Assembly: GCA_022822125.1 (NCBI GenBank) | Contig: JAJECF010000211.1 | Coordinates: 1-15,987, forward strand | DNA: 15,987 bases | Direction of reading: 5' to 3' | Source of the DNA: Alphaproteobacteria bacterium | Lineage (GTDB): Bacteria > Pseudomonadota > Alphaproteobacteria > Bin95 | Part shown: one piece after another, positions 7,310 through 12,989 of the stretch | Position numbering within the stretch: the stretch's first letter is position 1 | Layout: the number at the start of each line of letters is the position of its first letter | The notes under the pieces: generated by a model | The model's database searches: none | Told to the model about the DNA's origin: nothing | The model's input: only the letters and a program-made list of their open reading frames with translations | Position numbers and translations under genes: made by a program

Positions 7310-7530
7310 ATCGAACGGCATATATGATCATGCCGGTCATACCCTGTGGGAACCGCCGCCCATACAACCCGGAAACACAGGAATCAAACATCGCCATATA
7401 CAACACAGGAACGACATTTCCATGCATGAACCATTGTCATGAAGCACTTTCGGGACAACACAAAATCGATACGATCTCGCCTGCCATATAATCGACCTCA
7501 AGCAACGGCATCTCCCTTTGCGTTGTAGAA
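7310..7530. other. AT-rich spacer between the accessory and relaxase operons; candidate oriT or control region
   Basis: The whole 7196-7587 gap has no credible gene. Within it, bases 7381-7440 are 40% G+C by hand count and 7441-7500 about 47%, against roughly two thirds nearby. It holds an inverted repeat CGGCAT/ATGCCG (7316-7321 and 7330-7335, 8-nt loop), a CATGCATG palindrome (7421-7428), two related copies of a CATA-CAAC-ACAGGAA motif, and repeated GCCATATA words (7393, 7483). MobF oriT regions typically lie near relaxosome genes and combine AT-rich DNA with inverted and direct repeats. No known nic sequence was recognised, so the origin role is a candidate only. The promoter for the membrane protein and relaxase genes must also lie here. 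Confidence 0.35.
7359..7412. repeat. Two imperfect direct repeats in the AT-rich spacer
   Basis: Copy A is CCCATACAACCC (7359-7370), followed after a few bases by CACAGGAATC. Copy B is CGCCATATACAACACAGGAA (7392-7411). They share CATA-CAAC and ACAGGAA, with about six extra bases in copy A. Such iterated sites may be bound by the ribbon-helix-helix proteins encoded next door. Confidence 0.4.
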
Positions 7531-7579
7531 ACCCTGCCATACGGCCTCCATGCCGACGGCCTGCAATGTGTAGAAATCC
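7524..7579. repeat. Direct repeat TGTAGAAAYCC downstream of the accessory operon
   Basis: TGTAGAAACCC (7524-7534) recurs as TGTAGAAATCC (7569-7579), a 10 of 11 match spaced 45 bases apart. The second copy ends 8 bases beyond the stop of the adjacent accessory gene. It may be another protein-binding pair of the spacer, or chance. Confidence 0.3.
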
Positions 7580-7587
7580 GGCGCCGG

Positions 7588-8082
7588 TCACGACCGCTGA
7601 CCCCCATCCGGGCCTTCCGGTTGCGCCGCGTCTCCCGTCCGCTCCTCCCCGCGAGCCCAGGGCGCGACGGAGGCGGCGACAAGCCGGGCGCGGCCCTCGC
7701 CCAGCACCGAGGCGAGCGCGGCGTGCAGCTCCTCTCCCCGGCCCGCCCCCGCCATGGCCGACATCCAGGCCGCGAACTGCACCGCGATCCGTTCCTGCAT
7801 GTCCCGCACCAGCGGCGCCGCATCCGCCCCCTCCAGCATCAGCGACCGGATCTCCCGCACCGCCGCCAGAAGCTCCCGCTGCTCGGCCGCATCGAGCGCC
7901 AGAACAGGTCCCACGACCTCCTCCGAACCGTCGCGCTCCACAAGGCCCACGAGGTAGCGCGCGATCGACAGGCCCCGCCGGTCCGCATGCCGGCGCACCG
8001 TCTCCCACTCGCTGTCCCGCGCCGAGATCGAGATATGCTTGCTCGCCGTCTTCGTCCTCCGGCCCCGTCTCGCCCGCCTCAT
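7588..8082 (-). CDS. Ribbon-helix-helix-type relaxosome accessory protein, third gene of a tandem set
   Basis: A 164-residue protein. The first ~12 residues are strongly basic (MRRARRGRRTKT). Residues about 14-50 (KHISISARDSEWETVRRHAD and on) have the strand-helix-helix pattern of ribbon-helix-helix DNA-binding proteins such as MobC or TrwA, which bind oriT and help relaxase nicking. The segment AAEQRELLAAVREIRSLM is shared in pattern with the next gene upstream. The rest is helical and Ala-rich with a loose, polar C-terminus. Its ATG overlaps the stop of the upstream gene as ATGA (8079-8082), so translation is likely coupled. It is the longest of three related proteins. Assignment to a named family is not possible from the sequence alone; it could also be a transcriptional repressor of the operon. 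Confidence 0.75.
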   Translation of the reverse strand: MRRARRGRRTKTASKHISISARDSEWETVRRHADRRGLSIARYLVGLVERDGSEEVVGPVLALDAAEQRELLAAVREIRSLMLEGADAAPLVRDMQERIAVQFAAWMSAMAGAGRGEELHAALASVLGEGRARLVAASVAPWARGEERTGDAAQPEGPDGGQRS

Positions 8083-8390
8083 CGGCTCCGCTCCCCGGCC
8101 AGCAGCGAGATCGCCCCCAGCAGGCTGAGGCCGCTGCCGCCCGGAAGCTCGCGCCTGAGCGCCAGCACGAACGCCCCTACTTCCCGCATGCCGTCAAACA
8201 GCTCGCGCTGCTCTTCCTCCGTCAGCACCAGGGGATGGCGGTCCGGGTCGTCGGCAAGCGCAAGGTCCAGCACATGGCGCGACACCGGCTTGCCGGCTTC
8301 CGCCGCCTTCTCCCGGATCATCGCCTGCTCAGCCGGCGTGCAATGCAGGCTCCTCTGGCGCCTCACGGGACGCGCAATCTCTTCCGTCAC
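8079..8390 (-). CDS. Ribbon-helix-helix-type relaxosome accessory protein, second gene of a tandem set
   Basis: A 103-residue protein starting at GTG 8390, preceded by AGGAGGAGTC, a strong ribosome-binding site. Its start overlaps the stop of the upstream gene as GTGA (8387-8390). Residues about 10-46 (RRQRSLHCTPAEQAMIREKA and on) repeat the pattern of both neighbours: a basic, polar strand, then a helix starting with acidic residues, then G-K-P-V-SR-x-V-x-x-LAL. The segment EEEQRELFDGMREVGAFVLAL corresponds to AEQRELLAAVREI in the next gene. The frame is open further upstream, but that part is the antisense-like shadow of the neighbouring gene. The likely role is origin DNA binding with the relaxase, inferred from fold and position. 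Confidence 0.75.
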   Translation of the reverse strand: MTEEIARPVRRQRSLHCTPAEQAMIREKAAEAGKPVSRHVLDLALADDPDRHPLVLTEEEQRELFDGMREVGAFVLALRRELPGGSGLSLLGAISLLAGERSR

Positions 8391-8770
8391 GACTCCTCCT
8401 CTTCCTCCGGGCCCCTGCCCACCGCCTTCCATCGGTTCGCGGCGGCGGGATCGGTCAGCCGCTCCAGCAGGCCCTCCCGGTCGATCCATTCGTCCACCGC
8501 ATCGCAGGCGTCCTCCCAGACGGCGCCCAGGCCCGCATCCCTCAGACGCCGCTCCTCCAGCAGCGACATCGCCAGCATCTCCCGCACCGCCCGGCGCAGC
8601 ACTTCGGGCGGCAGCATGTCGACTGCAAGCGCGCGATGGATCACGAAGCGCGAGAGCTCCATGCCGCTGGCGGCCGCCCGCCGGGAGATGCGCTCCCACT
8701 CCTCGTCGGTCGCCATCACGGCGCGCTGGCGACGTCCTTCCTCCCCGCCGCTCACGGCCGCCTCCGGCAT
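8387..8770 (-). CDS. Ribbon-helix-helix-like relaxosome accessory protein, first gene of a tandem set
   Basis: A 127-residue protein and the promoter-proximal gene of the tandem set. Residues about 14-50 (RQRAVMATDEEWERISRRAA and on, then GMELSRFVIHRAL) follow the same strand-helix-helix pattern as the two genes behind it. Next come an Arg/Glu-rich helical stretch (VLRRAVREMLAMSLLEERRL) and a tail ending EEEEES. The TDEEWERI-x-x-x-A pattern is common in MobC-like mobilization proteins. ATG 8770 is chosen because CAGGAG lies nine bases before it; that sequence is exposed in the loop of a short hairpin. It overlaps the next gene by GTGA. It could also act as the operon's own repressor, since a palindrome lies 41 bases upstream. 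Confidence 0.75.
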   Translation of the reverse strand: MPEAAVSGGEEGRRQRAVMATDEEWERISRRAAASGMELSRFVIHRALAVDMLPPEVLRRAVREMLAMSLLEERRLRDAGLGAVWEDACDAVDEWIDREGLLERLTDPAAANRWKAVGRGPEEEEES

Positions 8771-8775
8771 GAAGC

Positions 8776-8789
8776 GGGGCTCCTGCCCC
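8776..8789 (-). promoter_or_regulatory. Hairpin presenting the ribosome-binding site of the first accessory gene
   Basis: GGGGC (8776-8780) and GCCCC (8785-8789) form a 5-bp GC stem with a 4-base loop. On the mRNA (- strand) the loop is AGGA, followed by G in the stem, so most of the Shine-Dalgarno sequence AGGAG is held in a small hairpin nine bases before the ATG. This could tune translation of the whole coupled operon. The stem is short and may be fortuitous. Confidence 0.4.
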
Positions 8790-8810
8790 GTAACACATGG
8801 CTATCCCTAT

Positions 8811-8823
8811 ATGATGCAATCAT
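8811..8823. promoter_or_regulatory. Small palindrome, candidate operator of the accessory operon
   Basis: ATGAT (8811-8815) and ATCAT (8819-8823) are exact inverted arms around GCA, in AT-rich DNA 41 bases upstream of the first ribbon-helix-helix gene. Position and size fit an operator where a dimeric autoregulator could block the promoter. The evidence is symmetry and location only. Confidence 0.3.
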
Positions 8824-8869
8824 TAATAATTCTCCTGCGCCAATCCACATCCAGACTTCTCCCCGCCGA

Positions 8870-8898
8870 TTGACGCATCGTACATATGTCGTTATCTG
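8870..8898 (+). promoter_or_regulatory. Weak candidate promoter reading rightward
   Basis: TTGACG (8870-8875) is separated by 17 bases from TATCTG (8893-8898). The -35 box matches five of six consensus positions; the -10 box matches three. The spacing is ideal. It would read toward the PIN gene 230 bases further on. An ACATATGT palindrome sits inside the spacer. Confidence 0.25.
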
Positions 8899-9108
8899 CG
8901 GTCTACAGGAAATAAGCCGTGGCAGGCCATCCGGACCACACTGATCCCGCGCTCATTCACCCATTCCAGTTCCCCGGAAACCATAAAGTCACGATACAGC
9001 TTCGATACTTGTTGTCTCCGCTGTCCGCGAAATATCTCCTTGACAGTGCCTCCAAGTCATTCTATTCAAAGGACTTCGCAGGGAGGCAAAGCGACCCTGT
9101 GTCAGATA

Positions 9109-9144
9109 GTGTGAACCTCTAACTTGACTTATGCTGGTTCACAC
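9109..9144. repeat. Inverted repeat spanning the PIN gene start
   Basis: GTGTGAACC (9109-9117) and GGTTCACAC (9136-9144) are exact reverse complements separated by 18 bases. The right arm includes codons 2-5 of the PIN gene, including the unusual His codon CAC at position 4. It may be an operator, an RNA hairpin that hides the start codon, or a scar of recombination. Confidence 0.5.
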
Positions 9145-9541
9145 CAATATCCTTGTCGGCGCCCTCATTACCCGCGGGACTCCGCCGGACCGGCTTTGCC
9201 AAGCGTGGCTGCGCGGCGAGATCGAACTCGTGATTTCCGCCGTGCAAGTCAGAGAGCTTGCCACCGTTCTTGCCCGGCCCCGCCTGCGAAGGTTTATCGA
9301 TGACGACGAAGCGGCCGCCATCATTGCCAACATCGGTGCGCGCGCGATTGTTGTGGAGGAAATCCCGAAAGTCGATCTGTCTCCTGACCCCGACGATAAT
9401 CCGGTCCTTGCAGCAGCGATTGCAGGAGGTGTCGATCTGATCGTTTCCGGCGACAAGAAGCATGTTCTCGCGCTTGGTGAGGTCGCAGGGATTCCGATTG
9501 TGACCGCCCGACAAGCGCTGGACCGCTTGGCGCTCTCCTGA
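9131..9541 (+). CDS. PIN-domain toxin-like protein with altered first active-site residue
   Basis: A 136-residue protein matching the small PIN-family putative toxins (COG1569 type), which cut RNA with a cluster of acidic residues holding Mg2+ or Mn2+. Visible are Glu42 in the helix VQVRELATVLARP, Asp86-Asp89 in SPDPDDNPVLAAAIAGG, and Asp108 in DLIVSGDKK, all as in the family. The first catalytic Asp, normally in DTN near residue 5, is His4 (LVHTNILVGAL). The start must be ATG 9131 because an in-frame TGA lies six bases upstream. No ribosome-binding site is seen, and a 9-bp inverted repeat spans the start. No antitoxin gene is recognisable upstream. It may therefore be an inactive or decaying toxin gene. 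It converges on trkH with 18 bp between them. Confidence 0.85.
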   Translation: MLVHTNILVGALITRGTPPDRLCQAWLRGEIELVISAVQVRELATVLARPRLRRFIDDDEAAAIIANIGARAIVVEEIPKVDLSPDPDDNPVLAAAIAGGVDLIVSGDKKHVLALGEVAGIPIVTARQALDRLALS

Positions 9542-9559
9542 CCGTCGGACGCTACGCCC

Positions 9560-11029
9560 TCACGACCGCCAGAAGCGGGGCGTCAGGATCAGCAGGACGC
9601 TCAGCACTTCGAGGCGGCCGAGCAGCATGCCGCAGATCAGCACCCATTTGGCGGGATCGTTGAGCGTCGAGAAATTGCCCCTGGGGCCGATGACATCGCC
9701 CAGGCCCGGGCCGACATTCGCAATCGCTGTCGCCGCGCCGGAGACGGCCGTCTCCAGGTCGAGGCCCGCAATGCCGAGCCCGATGGTGATCGCGGCGAAG
9801 GCGGCGATGAACAGAAAGACGAAGCTCGTCACGGAGGTCGCCACCGATGCCGGGATGGGCTTGCCGGCGTAATGGGGCACGTAAACCCCGTGGGGATGGA
9901 GCAGCCGGCCGAATTGGGCGCGCGCCTCTGCAAACAGCACCTGGAGGCGGAACACTTTTAACCCGCATGTCGTCGAACCGGCGCAGCCGCCGATGAACAT
10001 GAGGCAGAAGAGCGTCGCCGGCGCAAACCCGCCCCAGGCGGCGAAATCGGCTGTCACATAGCCGGTTCCGGTCATATAGGAGGTGGCGTTGAAGGCCACA
10101 TGCCTGAGCGCCTCCAGCGGGTCCACGGAGTTCGCCAGCGCGTGCGCCGCGGTCAAACCGGCTATCGACACGGCCAGTATGCCGAGAAAGGCCTGGACCT
10201 GGCTGTCCGTCAGCAGCCGGTTTCGCCGCCCGCGCATGAGCTGGATGTAGAGCACGAAGGGCAGCGAGCCCGCGACCATGCCGGCGACGACGATCCATTC
10301 CACCGTTGGATTGCCGAACGCGCCGACCGAGCCGTCCATCGTCGAGAAGCCGCCGGTCGCGATGGTCGTCATGGCGTGGACGACCGCATCGAACAGGCCG
10401 AGCCCTGCAAAGGCGAGCGATCCGGTCAGCACGGCGGTCAGGATCAGATAGATGACGCCGATATGGCCCGCAATCTGCGCGGCGCGCGGCAGCACCTTTT
10501 CCGACCGGTCGCTGGACTCGATCCGGAATATCTGCATGCCGCCGACCCGGAGCAGCGGGGAAACCGCAATCGCGGTCACGATGATGCCCATGCCGCCGAG
10601 CCACTGCAGCAGGGCCCGCCAGATCAGGATGCCCGGGGCCATGTCGTCGAGGCCGGTGAGCACGGTCGAGCCGGTGGTCGTAATGCCCGAAACAGCCTCG
10701 AACATGGCATCCGTCACGCTCAGGTCGATATCCGAAAGCAGCAGCAGCGGCAGGGCGGCGAAGGCGCCGAGCACCACCCAGCTCAACACCGCCATCAGGA
10801 AGGACTGCCTGAGCGTGAGATAGCGGTGAAGCTGGGAATTCGGCCTGACGGAACGGCAGACGGCGACCAGCAGCCCGCCGACGAAAAGGGTGATCGCCGC
10901 GCCGATCAGGAACACGGTCGATTCCGACTCGGTCCGGCCGACCTCGACCGCCGCCGGCAGCAGCATGGCGCCGGCGAGCATGACCAGCAGCCAGCCGATG
11001 ATGAAAAAGACCGGGCGGATATCGATCAT
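9560..11029 (-). CDS. trkH: Trk-type potassium uptake protein, membrane subunit
   Basis: A 489-residue polytopic inner-membrane protein that forms the K+ (or Na+/K+) pathway of the Trk system, working with the NAD-binding regulator TrkA. Four pore-loop selectivity filters with their conserved glycines are visible: TTTGST (117-122), TIATGGFS (222-229), MTGTGYV (319-325) and ANVGPG (437-442). Between them are the expected hydrophobic helices in the M-P-M pattern. Length and both ends fit the family, and no key residue is missing. It starts 16 bp after the apaG stop on the same strand, so the two are probably cotranscribed, though ApaG and K+ transport are not otherwise linked. The ribosome-binding site is weak. 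trkA is not in the window. Confidence 0.95.
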   Translation of the reverse strand: MIDIRPVFFIIGWLLVMLAGAMLLPAAVEVGRTESESTVFLIGAAITLFVGGLLVAVCRSVRPNSQLHRYLTLRQSFLMAVLSWVVLGAFAALPLLLLSDIDLSVTDAMFEAVSGITTTGSTVLTGLDDMAPGILIWRALLQWLGGMGIIVTAIAVSPLLRVGGMQIFRIESSDRSEKVLPRAAQIAGHIGVIYLILTAVLTGSLAFAGLGLFDAVVHAMTTIATGGFSTMDGSVGAFGNPTVEWIVVAGMVAGSLPFVLYIQLMRGRRNRLLTDSQVQAFLGILAVSIAGLTAAHALANSVDPLEALRHVAFNATSYMTGTGYVTADFAAWGGFAPATLFCLMFIGGCAGSTTCGLKVFRLQVLFAEARAQFGRLLHPHGVYVPHYAGKPIPASVATSVTSFVFLFIAAFAAITIGLGIAGLDLETAVSGAATAIANVGPGLGDVIGPRGNFSTLNDPAKWVLICGMLLGRLEVLSVLLILTPRFWRS

Positions 11030-11045
11030 GTAAGGGGTATGCCGC

Positions 11046-11438
11046 TCAGTGGACGGACTCCGAGGACCAGGGGCTGTCGAGCGAGAAGGCCGGGATGTCG
11101 ATCTCGAACCGCTCGCCGTCGTCGCTCACCATCCGGTAGCGCCCGGCCATGAATCCGGACGCGGTCGGCAGCGGCGCGCCGCTGGAATAGGAGAAGCTCT
11201 CGCCCGGTTTGAGCACAGGCTGTTTGCCGACCACGCCGGGGCCGCGCACCTCCTCGGCGCGCCCGAACGCGTCGGTAATCCGCCAGTAGCGGGAGAGCAA
11301 TTGCACGGTGCGGTCCCCCTGGTTGGCGATCTCGATGTGGTAAGCCCAGAAGTAGCGCCCTTCCGACGGCTCGGAGTGGTCTTCCAGATATTCCGGCCGG
11401 ACGCGCACGCGCACCTTCGCGGTTGTCTTCTCGTACAT
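11046..11438 (-). CDS. apaG: ApaG protein
   Basis: A 130-residue single-domain protein. ApaG has an immunoglobulin/fibronectin-like beta fold. It was named from its linkage to the diadenosine-tetraphosphate hydrolase gene apaH, but its biochemical role is poorly defined; eukaryotic F-box and PDIP38 proteins contain the same domain. Diagnostic segments are [44 protein letters not shown] and [18 protein letters not shown]. Length is typical and the gene is intact. ATG 11438 has GGGAG eight bases before it. Upstream, TTGCTT and GAAAAT spaced by 18 bases could be a weak promoter. trkH follows 16 bp downstream. Confidence 0.95.
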   Translation of the reverse strand: MYEKTTAKVRVRVRPEYLEDHSEPSEGRYFWAYHIEIANQGDRTVQLLSRYWRITDAFGRAEEVRGPGVVGKQPVLKPGESFSYSSGAPLPTASGFMAGRYRMVSDDGERFEIDIPAFSLDSPWSSESVH

Positions 11439-11645
11439 GGTGAAATGCTCCCGAAGCCTTATTTTCCGGCATCGGCGAGGCCGAAAGCAAGTCTTGCAAG
11501 CCGTTCGGGCGAGCTTCTGCTGGGGAAAAGCCGGCCTTTCGCGGAGCGCGGCGCTCGGCTATAGAAGGCGCTTCCGCCACCCGTTGCCGCCAGTATGTCC
11601 TCCGGTTCCGCGCCCCCGTTTCGCCCTGCCGCCGGCCGAAGCTAG

Positions 11646-12614
11646 ATGCGGGTTTTTCGACAGTTCGCCGGACTGCCGGAAGACACGCGGGGGGCTGTCG
11701 CCGCGCTCGGCAATTTCGATGGCGTGCATGGCGGCCACCGCGCGGTGCTTGCCGCCTGCCGGGAGATCGCCCGCGGCGCTCCGCTCGCCGCAATCACCTT
11801 CGAGCCGCATCCGCGCAGCTATTTCCGCCCCCATGACCCGCCCTTCCGGCTGACCTCGCTGGAGGGCAAGATCTACCAGCTGGAGCCGCTCGGCCTGGAT
11901 CTGCTCTTCGTGCTGGAATTCGATGAGGCGATGGCGGCGCGCTCGCCCGAATCCTTCGCCCGCGATGTGCTGGCCGGAGGGCTCGGCATCTCTCATGCGG
12001 TTGTGGGGGATGATTTTCGTTTCGGCAGGGGGCGGACCGGCGGGCCGGAAGACCTGGCCGCCTTCGGTCGCGAGTGCGGTTTCGCCGTCACCGTCATGCC
12101 GGACGTGATTGCGCCGGATGGTATCGGGTTTTCCTCGACGCGAGTCCGCGAGCATCTGGCGGCCGGACGCCCCGCGGAGGCGGCGCGCCTGCTGGGTCAT
12201 CCCTGGGAGATCGTGGGCCGGGTCGAGACAGGCAGGCGGCTCGGCCGGACCATCGGCTTTCCCACGGCCAATCTCGGCCTCGGCGACCTGCTGGCGCCGG
12301 CCCGCGGCGTCTATGCCGTCAGCGCCGGGCTGGAGGAAGAGAGCGGCTGGGTCTGGCGCGACGCGGTGGCCAATCTCGGCGTCCGGCCGACCGTGGACGG
12401 CGAGGGCCTTACCTTTGAGGTGCATGTCTTCGACTTTTCGCAGGACATTTACGGCCGCGCGCTGCGGGTGCGGATGCACGACTTCATCCGCCCGGAACGA
12501 CGCTTCGACGGCCTGGATGCGCTGAAGGCCCAGATTGCCGCCGATTGCGAAACCGCCCGTGCGTTGCTCGCCGGAGGGCCGCAGGATCCTGTCAGAGCAG
12601 GTCGCGCAACATAG
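11646..12614 (+). CDS. ribF: Bifunctional riboflavin kinase / FAD synthetase
   Basis: A 322-residue cytoplasmic enzyme that phosphorylates riboflavin to FMN and adenylates FMN to FAD. The N-terminal half is the nucleotidyltransferase: GNFDGVHGGH (22-31), TFEPHP, VGDDFRFGRGRTGG and SSTRVREHL. The C-terminal half, from about residue 187, is the riboflavin kinase: GRVETGRRLGRTIGFPTANL, GVYAV, and NLGVRPTVDG with EVHVFDF. All expected motifs are present at normal spacing. ATG 11646 gives a standard N-terminus. It is divergent from apaG across a 207-bp gap, in which no riboswitch was recognised; a TATAGA at about 11560 could be a -10 box. Its last 23 bases overlap the 3' end of mutT on the other strand. 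Confidence 0.97.
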   Translation: MRVFRQFAGLPEDTRGAVAALGNFDGVHGGHRAVLAACREIARGAPLAAITFEPHPRSYFRPHDPPFRLTSLEGKIYQLEPLGLDLLFVLEFDEAMAARSPESFARDVLAGGLGISHAVVGDDFRFGRGRTGGPEDLAAFGRECGFAVTVMPDVIAPDGIGFSSTRVREHLAAGRPAEAARLLGHPWEIVGRVETGRRLGRTIGFPTANLGLGDLLAPARGVYAVSAGLEEESGWVWRDAVANLGVRPTVDGEGLTFEVHVFDFSQDIYGRALRVRMHDFIRPERRFDGLDALKAQIAADCETARALLAGGPQDPVRAGRAT

Positions 12615-12984
12615 CCACCAGCGGCCGGTCGGCCGGCGGCATCGGCCACTCCTGCATGTCGCGCGGCCGGACCCAGGCAAGGCGCTGGCCCTCCTTCGGC
12701 CGGGGCGCGCCCTGCCAGACGCGGCATACATAGAGCGGCATCAGCAGGTGGAAGTCGGCATAGGCGTGGCTCGCGAAAGTGAGCGGCGCGAGGCAGGAGG
12801 CTTCCGTGTCGATGTCGAGCTCTTCCTTGAGTTCGCGCAGGAGCGCCGCCTCGGGCGTCTCGCCGGGGGCGGGCTTGCCGCCGGGGAACTCCCACAGCCC
12901 GGCCATCGGCTTGCCTTCGGGGCGCCGGGCCAGAAGAACGCGCCCGTCGCGGTCCACCAGGGCGGCGGCGACGACCAGCAGCAC
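12592..12984 (-). CDS. mutT: MutT-type Nudix hydrolase (8-oxo-dGTP diphosphatase)
   Basis: About 130 residues. MutT hydrolyses 8-oxo-dGTP to the monophosphate, keeping oxidised guanine out of DNA. The Nudix box is clear: GGKPAPGETPEAALLRELKEEL fits G-x5-E-x7-RE-U-x-EE-x-x-U with its metal-binding glutamates. The lead-in GKPMAGLWEFPGG is typical of MutT. GTG 12984 is taken as start; TTG 12993, which would overlap the argJ stop as TTGA, is an alternative adding three residues. Much longer upstream extensions read through argJ in another frame and are not real. It lies immediately behind argJ in the same operon and overlaps ribF by 23 bp tail to tail. Confidence 0.92.
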   Translation of the reverse strand: MLLVVAAALVDRDGRVLLARRPEGKPMAGLWEFPGGKPAPGETPEAALLRELKEELDIDTEASCLAPLTFASHAYADFHLLMPLYVCRVWQGAPRPKEGQRLAWVRPRDMQEWPMPPADRPLVAMLRDLL

Positions 12985-12989
12985 GCGCC

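Larger units (their letters stand above)
8791..9108. other. Gene-poor junction zone between accessory operon and PIN gene
   Basis: No credible gene is seen here on either strand. It is visibly AT-richer than the flanks, especially 8801-8835 and 8881-8900. It must contain the promoter for the leftward accessory operon and probably one for the rightward PIN gene, plus perhaps one boundary of the mobile element. No tRNA gene, target-site duplication or transposon end was recognised. A TTGACA box at 9040-9045 has no good partner -10 box. Confidence 0.5.

Noticed and set aside
7228..7491. 87-codon + strand frame in the AT-rich spacer
   Set aside because: No ribosome-binding site, no family signal; it crosses the repeat-rich spacer and is more likely non-coding.
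7578..7587. CCGGCGCCGG palindrome at the end of the accessory operon as terminator
   Set aside because: It leaves no room for a loop and has no proper T-run.
9040..9068. TTGACA followed after 17 bases by TATTCA as promoter of the PIN gene
   Set aside because: The -35 is perfect, but the -10 matches only three of six positions and no start site supports it; kept as a mention only.
8919..9122. 67-codon + strand frame just before the PIN gene, considered as an antitoxin
   Set aside because: No good ribosome-binding site before its start and no ribbon-helix-helix or AbrB-like pattern; the position alone is not enough.
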